This document shows, one piece after another, positions 18,899 to 26,650 of a DNA stretch of 46,110 nt. Where the stretch lies: contig JAUJPD010000007.1 of the NCBI GenBank assembly GCA_030447315.1, forward strand, positions 82,895 to 129,004, given 5' to 3'. The stretch is from Actinomycetota bacterium (GTDB taxonomy: Bacteria; Actinomycetota; CADDZG01; WHSQ01). A program made the translations under genes and the position numbers. The notes beneath the pieces were generated by a model that saw nothing but the letters and a program-made list of their open reading frames with translations, did not search any database and was not told where the DNA came from. How positions within the stretch are numbered: the first letter of the stretch is position 1; the number at the start of each line of letters is the position of its first letter.

Positions 18899-19992
18899 GC
18901 CGGCACCCCCAGCTCCCCGCATATCTCCACCAGCTCGTCGACGCGATGAGCACAGGTGTGTCTCTCTGCGATCCTCTGGAGGCCGCTGCGGCGAAGATAG
19001 GAAGCCAGCTCCGGCTCCCCCAGGATCTCCTTCATGTGGCGCGTCATCTTCTGGCGATTGTGGGCGATCAAGAAGTCCTCACCCGGTTTGAACAGGCCTT
19101 CGCAGTCATCCCACGGCGAGCAGATCAGTGGGATCCCACAAGCCAGAGCCTCGAAGACCCTGATCGTGGGGATGCCGGGCAGGGCTTCTACGTACGGACG
19201 CCGCGGTACGTGCACGGTCATCGCGCTGGAGGCGAACGCTTGGGGGACGAGGTAGTTCGGCAACCATCCCGCGTACGTGGCACCGGCGCGAGCGAGCTCA
19301 CGTTTGGCTTCCACGGGATAACGAACGCCGTGGATCGCGGCGGACAGCCCGAGGTCGCCGAGCGGCCCGAGCAGGAACTCATAGAGCTCCTCGGTCCGTT
19401 CCTCGTCTCCCCAGTTGCCGATCCACACGAGGTCGCGCTCCACCGGTACCTCGGGCAGGGGCTTGAACACACGGGCATCCGCCGCCTCGTGCCAGGTCCA
19501 CACCCGCTGCGACCAACCCCGCTCCAGGTAGATCTGACGGATCACCTCGCCGAAGGCCAGGACGCCGTCGTAATGAGAGAGATCGAACAGCTTCATCTGT
19601 TCGGGAGCCGTCACCGCACGATGATGGGTGTCGTGAAACAGGATCTTGAGGTCGTCGCGGCCGCCGCGATAACGCCCGATGGCGGCCACCACCTCCGGAT
19701 CGTTCCATTCGTGCACGAGGACCAGATCTGTCTCGTCGAGCACCTCGGCCGGGTCGAGCTCGCTCGGGTTGTAGAACCGGCTGTGAAGACGCGGGAACGT
19801 GTCCTTGAAGTCATCGATCGCACCCGGCCCCCGGTCTCTAAGGAGGTTGGTGAGGCTCCAGTTCCCCTCGGGCTCGTACACCCGAACGTCGTGGCGTCGC
19901 TCGAGGAGCTCGGCGACGATCCCGCGCAGGAAGTGGACGTTTCCGTGGTTCCACCCGGAGATCAACGAGTGACAGAAGATCGCTACCTTCAT
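18895..19992 (-). CDS. CgeB-like glycosyltransferase, copy 3
   Basis: A 365-residue GT-B protein. It opens MKVAIFCHSLISGWNHGNV, includes HDTHHRA and WIGNWGDEERTEEL in the inter-domain region, and ends with IRVFEALACGIPLICSPWDD. It shares the architecture of copies 1 and 2 but is the most divergent. The upstream GT4 stop and its ATG overlap by four bases. No membrane segment is visible, so it acts in the cytoplasm on a soluble or lipid-linked acceptor. Confidence 0.85.
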   Translation of the reverse strand: MKVAIFCHSLISGWNHGNVHFLRGIVAELLERRHDVRVYEPEGNWSLTNLLRDRGPGAIDDFKDTFPRLHSRFYNPSELDPAEVLDETDLVLVHEWNDPEVVAAIGRYRGGRDDLKILFHDTHHRAVTAPEQMKLFDLSHYDGVLAFGEVIRQIYLERGWSQRVWTWHEAADARVFKPLPEVPVERDLVWIGNWGDEERTEELYEFLLGPLGDLGLSAAIHGVRYPVEAKRELARAGATYAGWLPNYLVPQAFASSAMTVHVPRRPYVEALPGIPTIRVFEALACGIPLICSPWDDCEGLFKPGEDFLIAHNRQKMTRHMKEILGEPELASYLRRSGLQRIAERHTCAHRVDELVEICGELGVPA

Positions 19993-21074
19993 GCCACCCC
20001 GGCCGCGAGGGAGGCGCGTTCGGCCGGTCCGCCGGTCAGCTCGCCATACAGAGAGGCGTAGGCGGTGGCCATACGGGTGCCCGAGTATCCGGCTGCTCGC
20101 TGGGATGCTCTTTCGCCCCAGCGGGCGCGGTCTTCATCCGAGTCGATCAGCCGGGAGCAGACGTCTCGCAACTGCTCATGATCATCTGGGTCGACGAAGT
20201 GGGCGGCTCCCTCCCACAGCTCGCGCAGGCTCGGGATATCCCCCAGGACCAGTGGGCATCCAGCTTGCGCCGCTTCCAGGGGGCCGAGGCCGAACGGCTC
20301 ATATCGTGCCGGTAGCACGAACAGCCCCGCCGTTGCGAGCCTCGCCAGGAGCTCGCCACGCGACAAGACGCCGACGGCCTCGACGTTTCCCACCTGCGGA
20401 GCGACGTGGCCGCCGGCGATCACAACGGGCCATGACAGAGCGGGAGCGACCTCCAACACCGCCGCGACATTCTTCGCTTGATCCCAGAGGCGCCCGGAGC
20501 TCACCACGACGTTCTGTCTCGCCCGAGCCTCTCCCGGCTCGGGATCGAGACCATTGTGTATGACCGAGCCACCGCGCAAGCCGTACAGGCGCTGCAGCTG
20601 TGCCAGCATCCACTGGCTGGGCGCAACGACCGCCTGGGCGCCGTGAAGTCCGCTGGTGACCTCGCCTCGGTAGCGCTCCCAGACCTGTGGCGCTGCTTCA
20701 CCTTTCACCGTCTCCCACCACGACAACACGCACGAGTGCCCCACGACCACGACCGGCACCGGCCACTGCAACGAGCCGTGAGCGAACGAGTTCAGGTGAA
20801 CGACGTCGGGCGCCACCCGCGCACAGCGCTCGAGCAACCATCTCCCGGCGGCCGCGACCTCATCCCACGGCTCTTCCATCCATTCCAAGGAGCCGTTGTG
20901 CTGATCGATGCTTGCCACTCCCGCGGCCTCGGCGGCGCGCAGCTGAGCCCGATCGGGAGGGGGGCCGAGGACGGCCAAGTGAACCTCGACGTCGAACCTG
21001 TTCAGGTTCCGCGCCAGCTCGAGCGCGTAGGTCCAGACCCCTCCAACCGCATCTGCCGTCATGAAGACCCTCAT
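19989..21074 (-). CDS. GT4-family glycosyltransferase
   Basis: A 361-residue retaining GT-B enzyme. The N-terminal MTADAVGGVWTYALELA is the acceptor-domain glycine loop, and VVSSGRLWDQAKNV begins the donor domain. The GT4 signature EPFGLGPLEAAQAGCPLVLGD has the two Glu in E-x7-E spacing that bind the nucleotide-sugar. The AGGH and GVLSRGELLARLATA segments fit the family. It is the fifth gene of the overlapping operon and probably adds the first or core sugar before the CgeB-like enzymes act; that order is inferred. Confidence 0.9.
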   Translation of the reverse strand: MRVFMTADAVGGVWTYALELARNLNRFDVEVHLAVLGPPPDRAQLRAAEAAGVASIDQHNGSLEWMEEPWDEVAAAGRWLLERCARVAPDVVHLNSFAHGSLQWPVPVVVVGHSCVLSWWETVKGEAAPQVWERYRGEVTSGLHGAQAVVAPSQWMLAQLQRLYGLRGGSVIHNGLDPEPGEARARQNVVVSSGRLWDQAKNVAAVLEVAPALSWPVVIAGGHVAPQVGNVEAVGVLSRGELLARLATAGLFVLPARYEPFGLGPLEAAQAGCPLVLGDIPSLRELWEGAAHFVDPDDHEQLRDVCSRLIDSDEDRARWGERASQRAAGYSGTRMATAYASLYGELTGGPAERASLAAGVA

Positions 21075-22117
21075 CCGCTTCTCCCGTAGATGCGATCCAG
21101 CACCTCGGCGACCCGCACCAAGTGCGTGGCCGCCTGATCGAAACCTCTTGCCTCACCGACCCCGCGCGCCCACTCGACGATAGCGCGGCCCCCCCACGCA
21201 TCCGGCGGCGAGGCCAGCGTGGTCGTCGAGGTCCCGCGGCGAAGCTCCGCCGTGAAGTCGTAGAACGAGCCGCCGACGTTGTACATGGACACCGAGCCTC
21301 TGTCCCCATAGAAGGAAAACTCGATGACGGCGTCGCGCCCGGCGTGGAGGAACCAGGAACAAGCCATCCGCGCCCGCGCTCCCCCGTCGAGGTCTAACTC
21401 GGCCACCCCGTAGTCCTCGACCACGCTGGTTGACGGGTCCGCGTCGGCGATCGGGCGGCCCCGGTGGAAAAGACGGCTCGAAACCTGTATCACCTCAGGC
21501 CACTCCAGCATCCACAAGAGGCCATCGACCAGGTGGGTGCCGAGGTCGACCACGGCTCCTCCCCCGGACAGCTTGGGGTCGAGGAACCACGGCTTGTCCG
21601 GGCCGTAGGCGTTGTGGAAGACCAGGTCCACGGCGAAGATCTTGCCGATGCCCCCAGCGCGCACGATCTCGCTCATAGCGCGGAGCCCCTGGGTCCACCT
21701 GTAGGCCAGATCCACCCCCAACAAGAGGTCGGCGTCCCGGGCGGCTTCGACAATGTTCCGGGTCTCGGCGGCGGTGCGAGCGAGCGGCTTTTGACAGAAG
21801 ACGGGCAGGCCGCGGGCCAGAGCCGCCAGGCACTGATGCGCGTGAAGGGCGCTCGGGGTCGCGATCACCACCCCGTCGAGGTCGGCTTCTAGAAGGTCTT
21901 CGAAGGATGAGAACACCGAGACGCCGGGCAGCTCGGCACCCACCGCGTGGCGGTTCTCGATCGAGATGTCGGCTACTGCCGCGACCTCGAGCACACCTTC
22001 GGTCACAGCCGCTCGCATCCGGTCTCGCCCTATCCAGCCCACGCCGGCGAAGCCGATACGAGGCAGGTCACCCCGGTCGTCCGGCGCCTGGGTGGTTCCG
22101 GGCGCCACGGATGTCAT
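21071..22117 (-). CDS. Gfo/Idh/MocA-family oxidoreductase
   Basis: A 348-residue NAD(P)-dependent sugar or cyclitol dehydrogenase. The N-terminal Rossmann motif is GFAGVGWIGRDRM. The catalytic Lys lies in CQKPLARTAAE (usual EKP, here QKP). The C-terminal half has the family beta-sheet with GGGAVVDLGTHLVDGLLW, where the His is the usual catalytic partner. In a glycan operon it probably oxidises or epimerises a sugar ring. The Glu to Gln change next to the catalytic Lys is a small departure from the common form. Confidence 0.9.
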   Translation of the reverse strand: MTSVAPGTTQAPDDRGDLPRIGFAGVGWIGRDRMRAAVTEGVLEVAAVADISIENRHAVGAELPGVSVFSSFEDLLEADLDGVVIATPSALHAHQCLAALARGLPVFCQKPLARTAAETRNIVEAARDADLLLGVDLAYRWTQGLRAMSEIVRAGGIGKIFAVDLVFHNAYGPDKPWFLDPKLSGGGAVVDLGTHLVDGLLWMLEWPEVIQVSSRLFHRGRPIADADPSTSVVEDYGVAELDLDGGARARMACSWFLHAGRDAVIEFSFYGDRGSVSMYNVGGSFYDFTAELRRGTSTTTLASPPDAWGGRAIVEWARGVGEARGFDQAATHLVRVAEVLDRIYGRSG

Positions 22118-23163
22118 GTCGTCACCAGCGACTTCATGAACCCATCGGGACGGTCGATGGCGGCGGCGAAGGCCTCACCGAGCTGAGAGAAAGGAAAGAC
22201 GTGCGTGTAAAGGGGGGCGGGATCGAGCGCCCCCTCGAGCACCGCTGCAACCGCCTCACGCAACCCCCGCACGTAGACGCTGTGGTCGCGTTCGTGAGCA
22301 TTGATGACATCCAGGCCGCGCCAGTTCCACAGCTGCATGTCCACCTGCCGAGGCCCATCTTGGTGGAAGCCGGCGATCACGAGGCGGCGACGTTCCCCGG
22401 TGAGACGTGCCGCAAGGTCCAGCGGCTCTTGATGCCCCGTCACCTCGACCGTCAGATCGCACAACTCTCCTTCGGTGAGGGTGTCGACCTGTCCCACCAC
22501 CTCATCTGGGTCTTCCAGCTGCACGGTGTGGAGCGCACCCATGCTCTGGACCAGATCGAGAGCCGAGGACCGCCGCGTGATGGCAATGACACGCGCTCCC
22601 GCCCTAGCGAGCAACTGCGTCACGAGCGCGCCGAGGAAGCCGATGCCGACCACGGCGGCGGTCTCTCCCGCGCGGACCTGGCAGCGGCGGAATACGTTCA
22701 TCGCGCACGCCAGAGCTTCGCCCGGGAACGGCTGCCCATCGAGCTCGGCAGGAAGGGGGACGGTCCCGGCTGCATCGGCAAGATCATGCTGGGCGTGAGC
22801 GTGGTGGGTGATGGCGGCCACGCGCTCTCCGACGGCCAGTCCCTCCACACCGGGGCCGAGCGCGTCGACGAAACCCCAACCTTCGTGCCCGGGCGCGCCG
22901 GCAGACAATGGGTAGTCGAACCAAGGCCGTCCCTGCCACACGGGCAGCTCCGATCCACAGACCCCGCAGCCCTCCAACTCGATCCTGACCTGGCCGGGAC
23001 CTGGATCCGGCATGTCGACCGGACGCAGCTCCACCCGACCGGGGCCCACGATGGTGGCCGCCCTCGAGCGCTTGGGTCGCGCCGTCGCCGGGGAGGCAGC
23101 GCCGTCTACGAGGCCACCCTTCCTGCGAAAGACGATCTCGCAGGAGAAAGCTCGCGAAGCCAC
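22114..23163 (-). CDS. zinc-type medium-chain dehydrogenase (alcohol/sorbitol dehydrogenase-like)
   Basis: A protein of up to 349 residues. The catalytic zinc Cys is in GCGVCGSE and His in APGHEGWG; the Rossmann loop is VVGIGFLGALVTQL. The four-Cys structural zinc loop of many alcohol dehydrogenases is absent, as in a subset of sugar dehydrogenases. GTG 23163 is within the preceding epimerase gene (58-base overlap). A later GTG at about 23049 (VGPGRVELRP) would also give a plausible start, so the N-terminus is uncertain. It probably partners the Gfo/Idh enzyme in sugar oxidation. Confidence 0.85.
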   Translation of the reverse strand: MASRAFSCEIVFRRKGGLVDGAASPATARPKRSRAATIVGPGRVELRPVDMPDPGPGQVRIELEGCGVCGSELPVWQGRPWFDYPLSAGAPGHEGWGFVDALGPGVEGLAVGERVAAITHHAHAQHDLADAAGTVPLPAELDGQPFPGEALACAMNVFRRCQVRAGETAAVVGIGFLGALVTQLLARAGARVIAITRRSSALDLVQSMGALHTVQLEDPDEVVGQVDTLTEGELCDLTVEVTGHQEPLDLAARLTGERRRLVIAGFHQDGPRQVDMQLWNWRGLDVINAHERDHSVYVRGLREAVAAVLEGALDPAPLYTHVFPFSQLGEAFAAAIDRPDGFMKSLVTT

Positions 23164-24179
23164 AGATACAACCGCTCCACACCTTCGGCGGCCGAGATCC
23201 GGGGCGACCAGCCGGTGGCGGCTTCGAACCGGGATGTGTCGGAAACGTAGTACCGCTGGTCGCCAGCCCTCCAGCCTTCGAACTCGAGCGGCGGAGGCTC
23301 CCCGGTCATCTCCGTGATCTGGTCGATGAGTCGCAGCAGACTCAATGTGTTTCTCGGCCCCCCGCCGATATTGAAGGCCCGGCCCTTCAGATCGCCGATC
23401 CGTGCCTGCGCGAGCAACATGGCTTCCACCAGGTCGTCGACGTAGAGAACGTCTCGAACCTGCTTGCCGTCGCCGTAGATCGTCACCGCTTCATCCTTCA
23501 GGGCCTGGATCAAGAAATGCGCCACCCATCCTTGATCCTCGGTGCCGAACTGGTGGGGGCCGTAGATGCAGCTCATCCGGAATACAACCGTCTCCAGGCC
23601 GAAGCTCGCGCAGTAGTCGAGCACGTACTGATCCGCGCCGCCTTTAGAGCATCCGTAGGGGCTGCAGAACCGGAGAGGCCTCAGCTCGTCTATCCCCGCC
23701 GCCGCCACCTTCTCGTCGGCGGGCGCGTAGCTCGTGGGCCCCTCGATCAGGTCCACATCGGAAAGCGAGCCATAGACCTTGTTGGTCGAGGTGAACAGGA
23801 CACCGGGTGGGTTCGACAGTCGCCGGATCTCCTCCAGCAACCCGATGGTGCCCTGGAGGTTGACCTCGAAATCGAAGGTCGGATCATCCAGGCTGGTAGT
23901 GACTGCGACCTGAGCAGCGAGATGGAACACCTGGGAACAACCCGCCAAGCAGCGCCGCAAGGCGGCTCGGTCCCGCAGATCCGCCACCTCCACCGCCACG
24001 GCGTCTCCGTGCTTGTCTTGCAACCAGCGGAGGTTGTGCTCCACCCCGGGCCGAGACAGGTTGTCGAGGATGGTCACCCGGCCCCCGGCCGACAGAAGCC
24101 GATCGGCCAGGTTCGTTCCCACGAAGCCGGCACCTCCGGTTACCAAAGCACGGACGTCGCTCGATCCAACCAGGCTCAT
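23106..24179 (-). CDS. extended SDR epimerase, CDP-tyvelose/CDP-paratose 2-epimerase-like
   Basis: A 357-residue NAD-dependent nucleotide-sugar epimerase. TGGAGFVG (14-21) binds NAD. STNKVYG and SPYGCSKGG (Tyr-x3-Lys) form the active site, followed by MSCIYGPHQFGTEDQGW, a stretch characteristic of RfbE-type CDP-tyvelose epimerases. The rest of the CDP-dideoxysugar pathway is not in this window, so the exact NDP-sugar is open. ATG 24179 overlaps the stop of the next epimerase. A second, degenerate copy of this domain is fused to a glycosidase at 26651-28558. Confidence 0.9.
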   Translation of the reverse strand: MSLVGSSDVRALVTGGAGFVGTNLADRLLSAGGRVTILDNLSRPGVEHNLRWLQDKHGDAVAVEVADLRDRAALRRCLAGCSQVFHLAAQVAVTTSLDDPTFDFEVNLQGTIGLLEEIRRLSNPPGVLFTSTNKVYGSLSDVDLIEGPTSYAPADEKVAAAGIDELRPLRFCSPYGCSKGGADQYVLDYCASFGLETVVFRMSCIYGPHQFGTEDQGWVAHFLIQALKDEAVTIYGDGKQVRDVLYVDDLVEAMLLAQARIGDLKGRAFNIGGGPRNTLSLLRLIDQITEMTGEPPPLEFEGWRAGDQRYYVSDTSRFEAATGWSPRISAAEGVERLYLWLRELSPARSSFAGRVAS

Positions 24180-25288
24180 ATCGTCAGCCCCCGGGCGGCC
24201 AGCTCGGCCGCGGCGTCATCGACCCGATCCGTAGCGACCTGGCCCTCCAGCCACTCGGCCAGATTGGCCATGCCCTCCTCCAGAGGCACCTGAGGGCGGA
24301 AACCCAGCGTCTGGTTGGCCAAGGTGATGTCTGCGAAGCAGTGGCGGATGTCTCCGACCCGGTACTTGCCGGTCACCTGCGGCTCGATGTGCTCCTTGCC
24401 CAGAACCTTCGCGAGCTTCTCTGCGATCTCTCGCACAGACACGCTCTCGCCGCTGCCGATGTTCAAAGGGACCCCCCGGACCGAGATCTTCTCGAGGGCG
24501 AGGCGGCACGCAGCGGCCACGTCGAAAACGCTGACGAAGTCGCGACGTTGGTGGCCGTCTTCGAAGATCAACGGCGGGCGCTCGTTCAGAAGCCGGGCCG
24601 CGAAGATCGCCAGAACCCCCGTGTACGGGTTGGAGAGGGCCTGGCGGGGGCCGTAGACGTTGAAGAACCTCAATGCCACCGTCGGGACGTCGTAGGCCGA
24701 GCCGAACAACAGGCACAGTCTCTCCTGGTCGTACTTGCTCAAGGCGTAGACCGACGACAACGCCGGCGCCTTGGTCTCGGGCGTTGGTATCGGACGAAGA
24801 CGTTCCCCCCGAGGCCCCACCGGCTCCCACTCACCCTTCTCGAGCTGATCTCGGGCGCGCTCCACCGCTGGGGTCGGGGCGGCCTCGCCGGTCTCGTAAA
24901 GGCCCTCGCCGTAGATGCTCATGCTGGAAGCCACGACGAGACGCCGTACGGGATGATCCAGCAGCGCCTCGAGCAACACGGCCGTCCCCGTGGTGTTGAC
25001 GTCCATGTACTCCGCGATCTCGTACATGCTCTGGCCGACGCCGACGCGGGCGGCCAGGTGAACGACGCTGTCGACCCCGGCGACCGCCGCCCGCACCGCC
25101 TGCGGGTCTCTGACGTCACCCTGGATCAGCTCGACCTGGTCGCTGAGGTAGGAAGGAGCCCGGCCTGTTTCGTGGACCTGAGGGTTCAGATCGTCCAGAA
25201 CCCGAACCTCGTAGCCGTTGCGCAGGAGGTCGTCGGCGAGGTGCGAACCGATGAAGCCTCCTCCACCCGTTATCAGCACCAGGCTCAC
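24176..25288 (-). CDS. extended SDR, dTDP-L-rhamnose 4-epimerase / UDP-glucose 4-epimerase-like
   Basis: A 370-residue NAD-dependent nucleotide-sugar epimerase and first gene of the operon. TGGGGFIGSH binds NAD; the active site has SSMSIYGEG and YALSK. The FNVYGPRQALSNPYTG stretch and long insertion after the Ser strand resemble dTDP-rhamnose 4-epimerases. GTG 25288 is preferred because GGTAGGG lies four bases upstream; the in-frame ATG 25303 lacks a binding site. The 194-base divergent spacer to the GH1 gene should hold the operon promoter, but I see no convincing -35/-10 pair. Confidence 0.88.
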   Translation of the reverse strand: MSLVLITGGGGFIGSHLADDLLRNGYEVRVLDDLNPQVHETGRAPSYLSDQVELIQGDVRDPQAVRAAVAGVDSVVHLAARVGVGQSMYEIAEYMDVNTTGTAVLLEALLDHPVRRLVVASSMSIYGEGLYETGEAAPTPAVERARDQLEKGEWEPVGPRGERLRPIPTPETKAPALSSVYALSKYDQERLCLLFGSAYDVPTVALRFFNVYGPRQALSNPYTGVLAIFAARLLNERPPLIFEDGHQRRDFVSVFDVAAACRLALEKISVRGVPLNIGSGESVSVREIAEKLAKVLGKEHIEPQVTGKYRVGDIRHCFADITLANQTLGFRPQVPLEEGMANLAEWLEGQVATDRVDDAAAELAARGLTI

Positions 25289-25482
25289 GATCCCTACCCC
25301 CATGCTCGGCTACGGCAGCGGTGGTGCGCCATCAGGCCGAAAACGGTTGGCACCCGGCCGGCGCTCGACCCGCTGGGGCCCCTGTATACACCGGACGCCC
25401 CCGCGGTTGATGCTTAGAGTGACAAGCTAGGCGAGCTCTCTACAGCGGGGCGCAACCGCAACTGCGTCCTAGGCTGGGGCGC

Positions 25483-26646
25483 ATGCCTCGCTCGTTCCCA
25501 CCGGGATTCCTCTGGGGTACGGCCACCTCGGCCTACCAGGTCGAGGGCGGGAACTACGGGAGTGACTGGTGGGAATGGGAGCGGGCCCCCGGCAGCGGCT
25601 GCGCCGAGCCTTCCCTGGATGCGTGCGATCACTACCACCTCTACCCGTCGGATATCGCGACCATCGCGGCCCTCGGCTTCAACACCTACCGCTTCTCGAT
25701 CGAATGGTCGCGCGTGGAGCCGGAGCCCGGCGAGTACTCGAAAGCAGCGATCGGGCACTACCGCCGGATGCTAGAGACCTGCCACGAGCAGCGGGTGCGA
25801 CCCGTCGTCACCTTCCACCACTTCACCTCACCCCGCTGGATAGCGGCCGCGGGAGGCTGGGAGGATCCAGCGACTCCTCAACGATTCGCCCACTATTGCG
25901 GAGAGACCGCGCGCGCGTTGGCGGGCCTGTTCGACCTGGCTATCACCATCAACGAGCCGAACATGCCGCCTCTGCTCGGCTACGAAGACGGGATCTTCCC
26001 GCCCGGGAAACGAGAGCCGGAGGCGAGGCTCCGGGTCAACTCCAACTTCATCGAAGCCCACCACCTCGCTCGCGCTGCGATCGGCTCCGCCTCCGGAGCG
26101 AGGGTGGGCATGGCTCTGGCGATGGTTGAGCTGGAAGCCGTAGACGGTGGTGACGCACAGCTGGAGCGCATCCAGCACGTGAGAGAAGACGTCTTCTTAG
26201 AGGCGGCGCGAGAAGACGACTTCGTCGGTGTGAACGCCTACACCCGTCACCAGGTAGGACCGGAAGGGATCCGGTGGCCCGACGCGGAGGCGGAAAGAAC
26301 CGCTCTGGGGTGGGAGAACCGGCCCGCGGCCCTGGCCGCGTGCGTCAGGCGGGCTCATGGGATGACCGGCAAGCCGATCATCGTGACCGAGAACGGCATC
26401 GGCACGAACGACGACCACCGGCGGATCGACTACATACGAGCCGCGCTGAGCGATCTGCACGACTGCCTCGCAGAAGGCATCGACGTCGGGGGCTACCTGT
26501 ACTGGAGTGCCCTGGACAACTTCGAGTGGAACCACGGCTACGGCCCCCGCTTCGGGCTCATCTCCGTGGATCGAACGACCCAGGAGAGAACGGTGAAACC
26601 GAGTGGACGATGGCTGGGTGAGGTCGCGCGACGAAACCTCCTCTAG
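25483..26646 (+). CDS. GH1 beta-glucosidase-family glycoside hydrolase
   Basis: A 387-residue retaining glycosidase, somewhat short of the usual 430-450. The N-terminal FLWGTATSAYQVEG is the GH1 signature. The acid/base Glu158 is in TINEP and the nucleophile Glu303 in VTENG; SALDNFEWNHGY closes the +1 subsite. No signal peptide is present, so it is cytoplasmic. It is divergent from the glycosylation operon and may trim or hydrolyse its product or imported beta-glycosides. The shorter length comes from reduced loops between the catalytic strands. Confidence 0.93.
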   Translation: MPRSFPPGFLWGTATSAYQVEGGNYGSDWWEWERAPGSGCAEPSLDACDHYHLYPSDIATIAALGFNTYRFSIEWSRVEPEPGEYSKAAIGHYRRMLETCHEQRVRPVVTFHHFTSPRWIAAAGGWEDPATPQRFAHYCGETARALAGLFDLAITINEPNMPPLLGYEDGIFPPGKREPEARLRVNSNFIEAHHLARAAIGSASGARVGMALAMVELEAVDGGDAQLERIQHVREDVFLEAAREDDFVGVNAYTRHQVGPEGIRWPDAEAERTALGWENRPAALAACVRRAHGMTGKPIIVTENGIGTNDDHRRIDYIRAALSDLHDCLAEGIDVGGYLYWSALDNFEWNHGYGPRFGLISVDRTTQERTVKPSGRWLGEVARRNLL

Positions 26647-26650
26647 CGCG

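Noticed and set aside
18946-20061. 371-codon plus-strand frame, and similar long ones at 21907-23250 and 24341-25417
   Set aside because: Each mirrors known glycosyl-operon genes on the other strand; none has a recognisable fold or start signal.
25289-25482. TTGATG and TAGGCG words as a promoter for the GH1 gene
   Set aside because: Spacing of 15 bases and weak match to consensus; too uncertain to list as a promoter.
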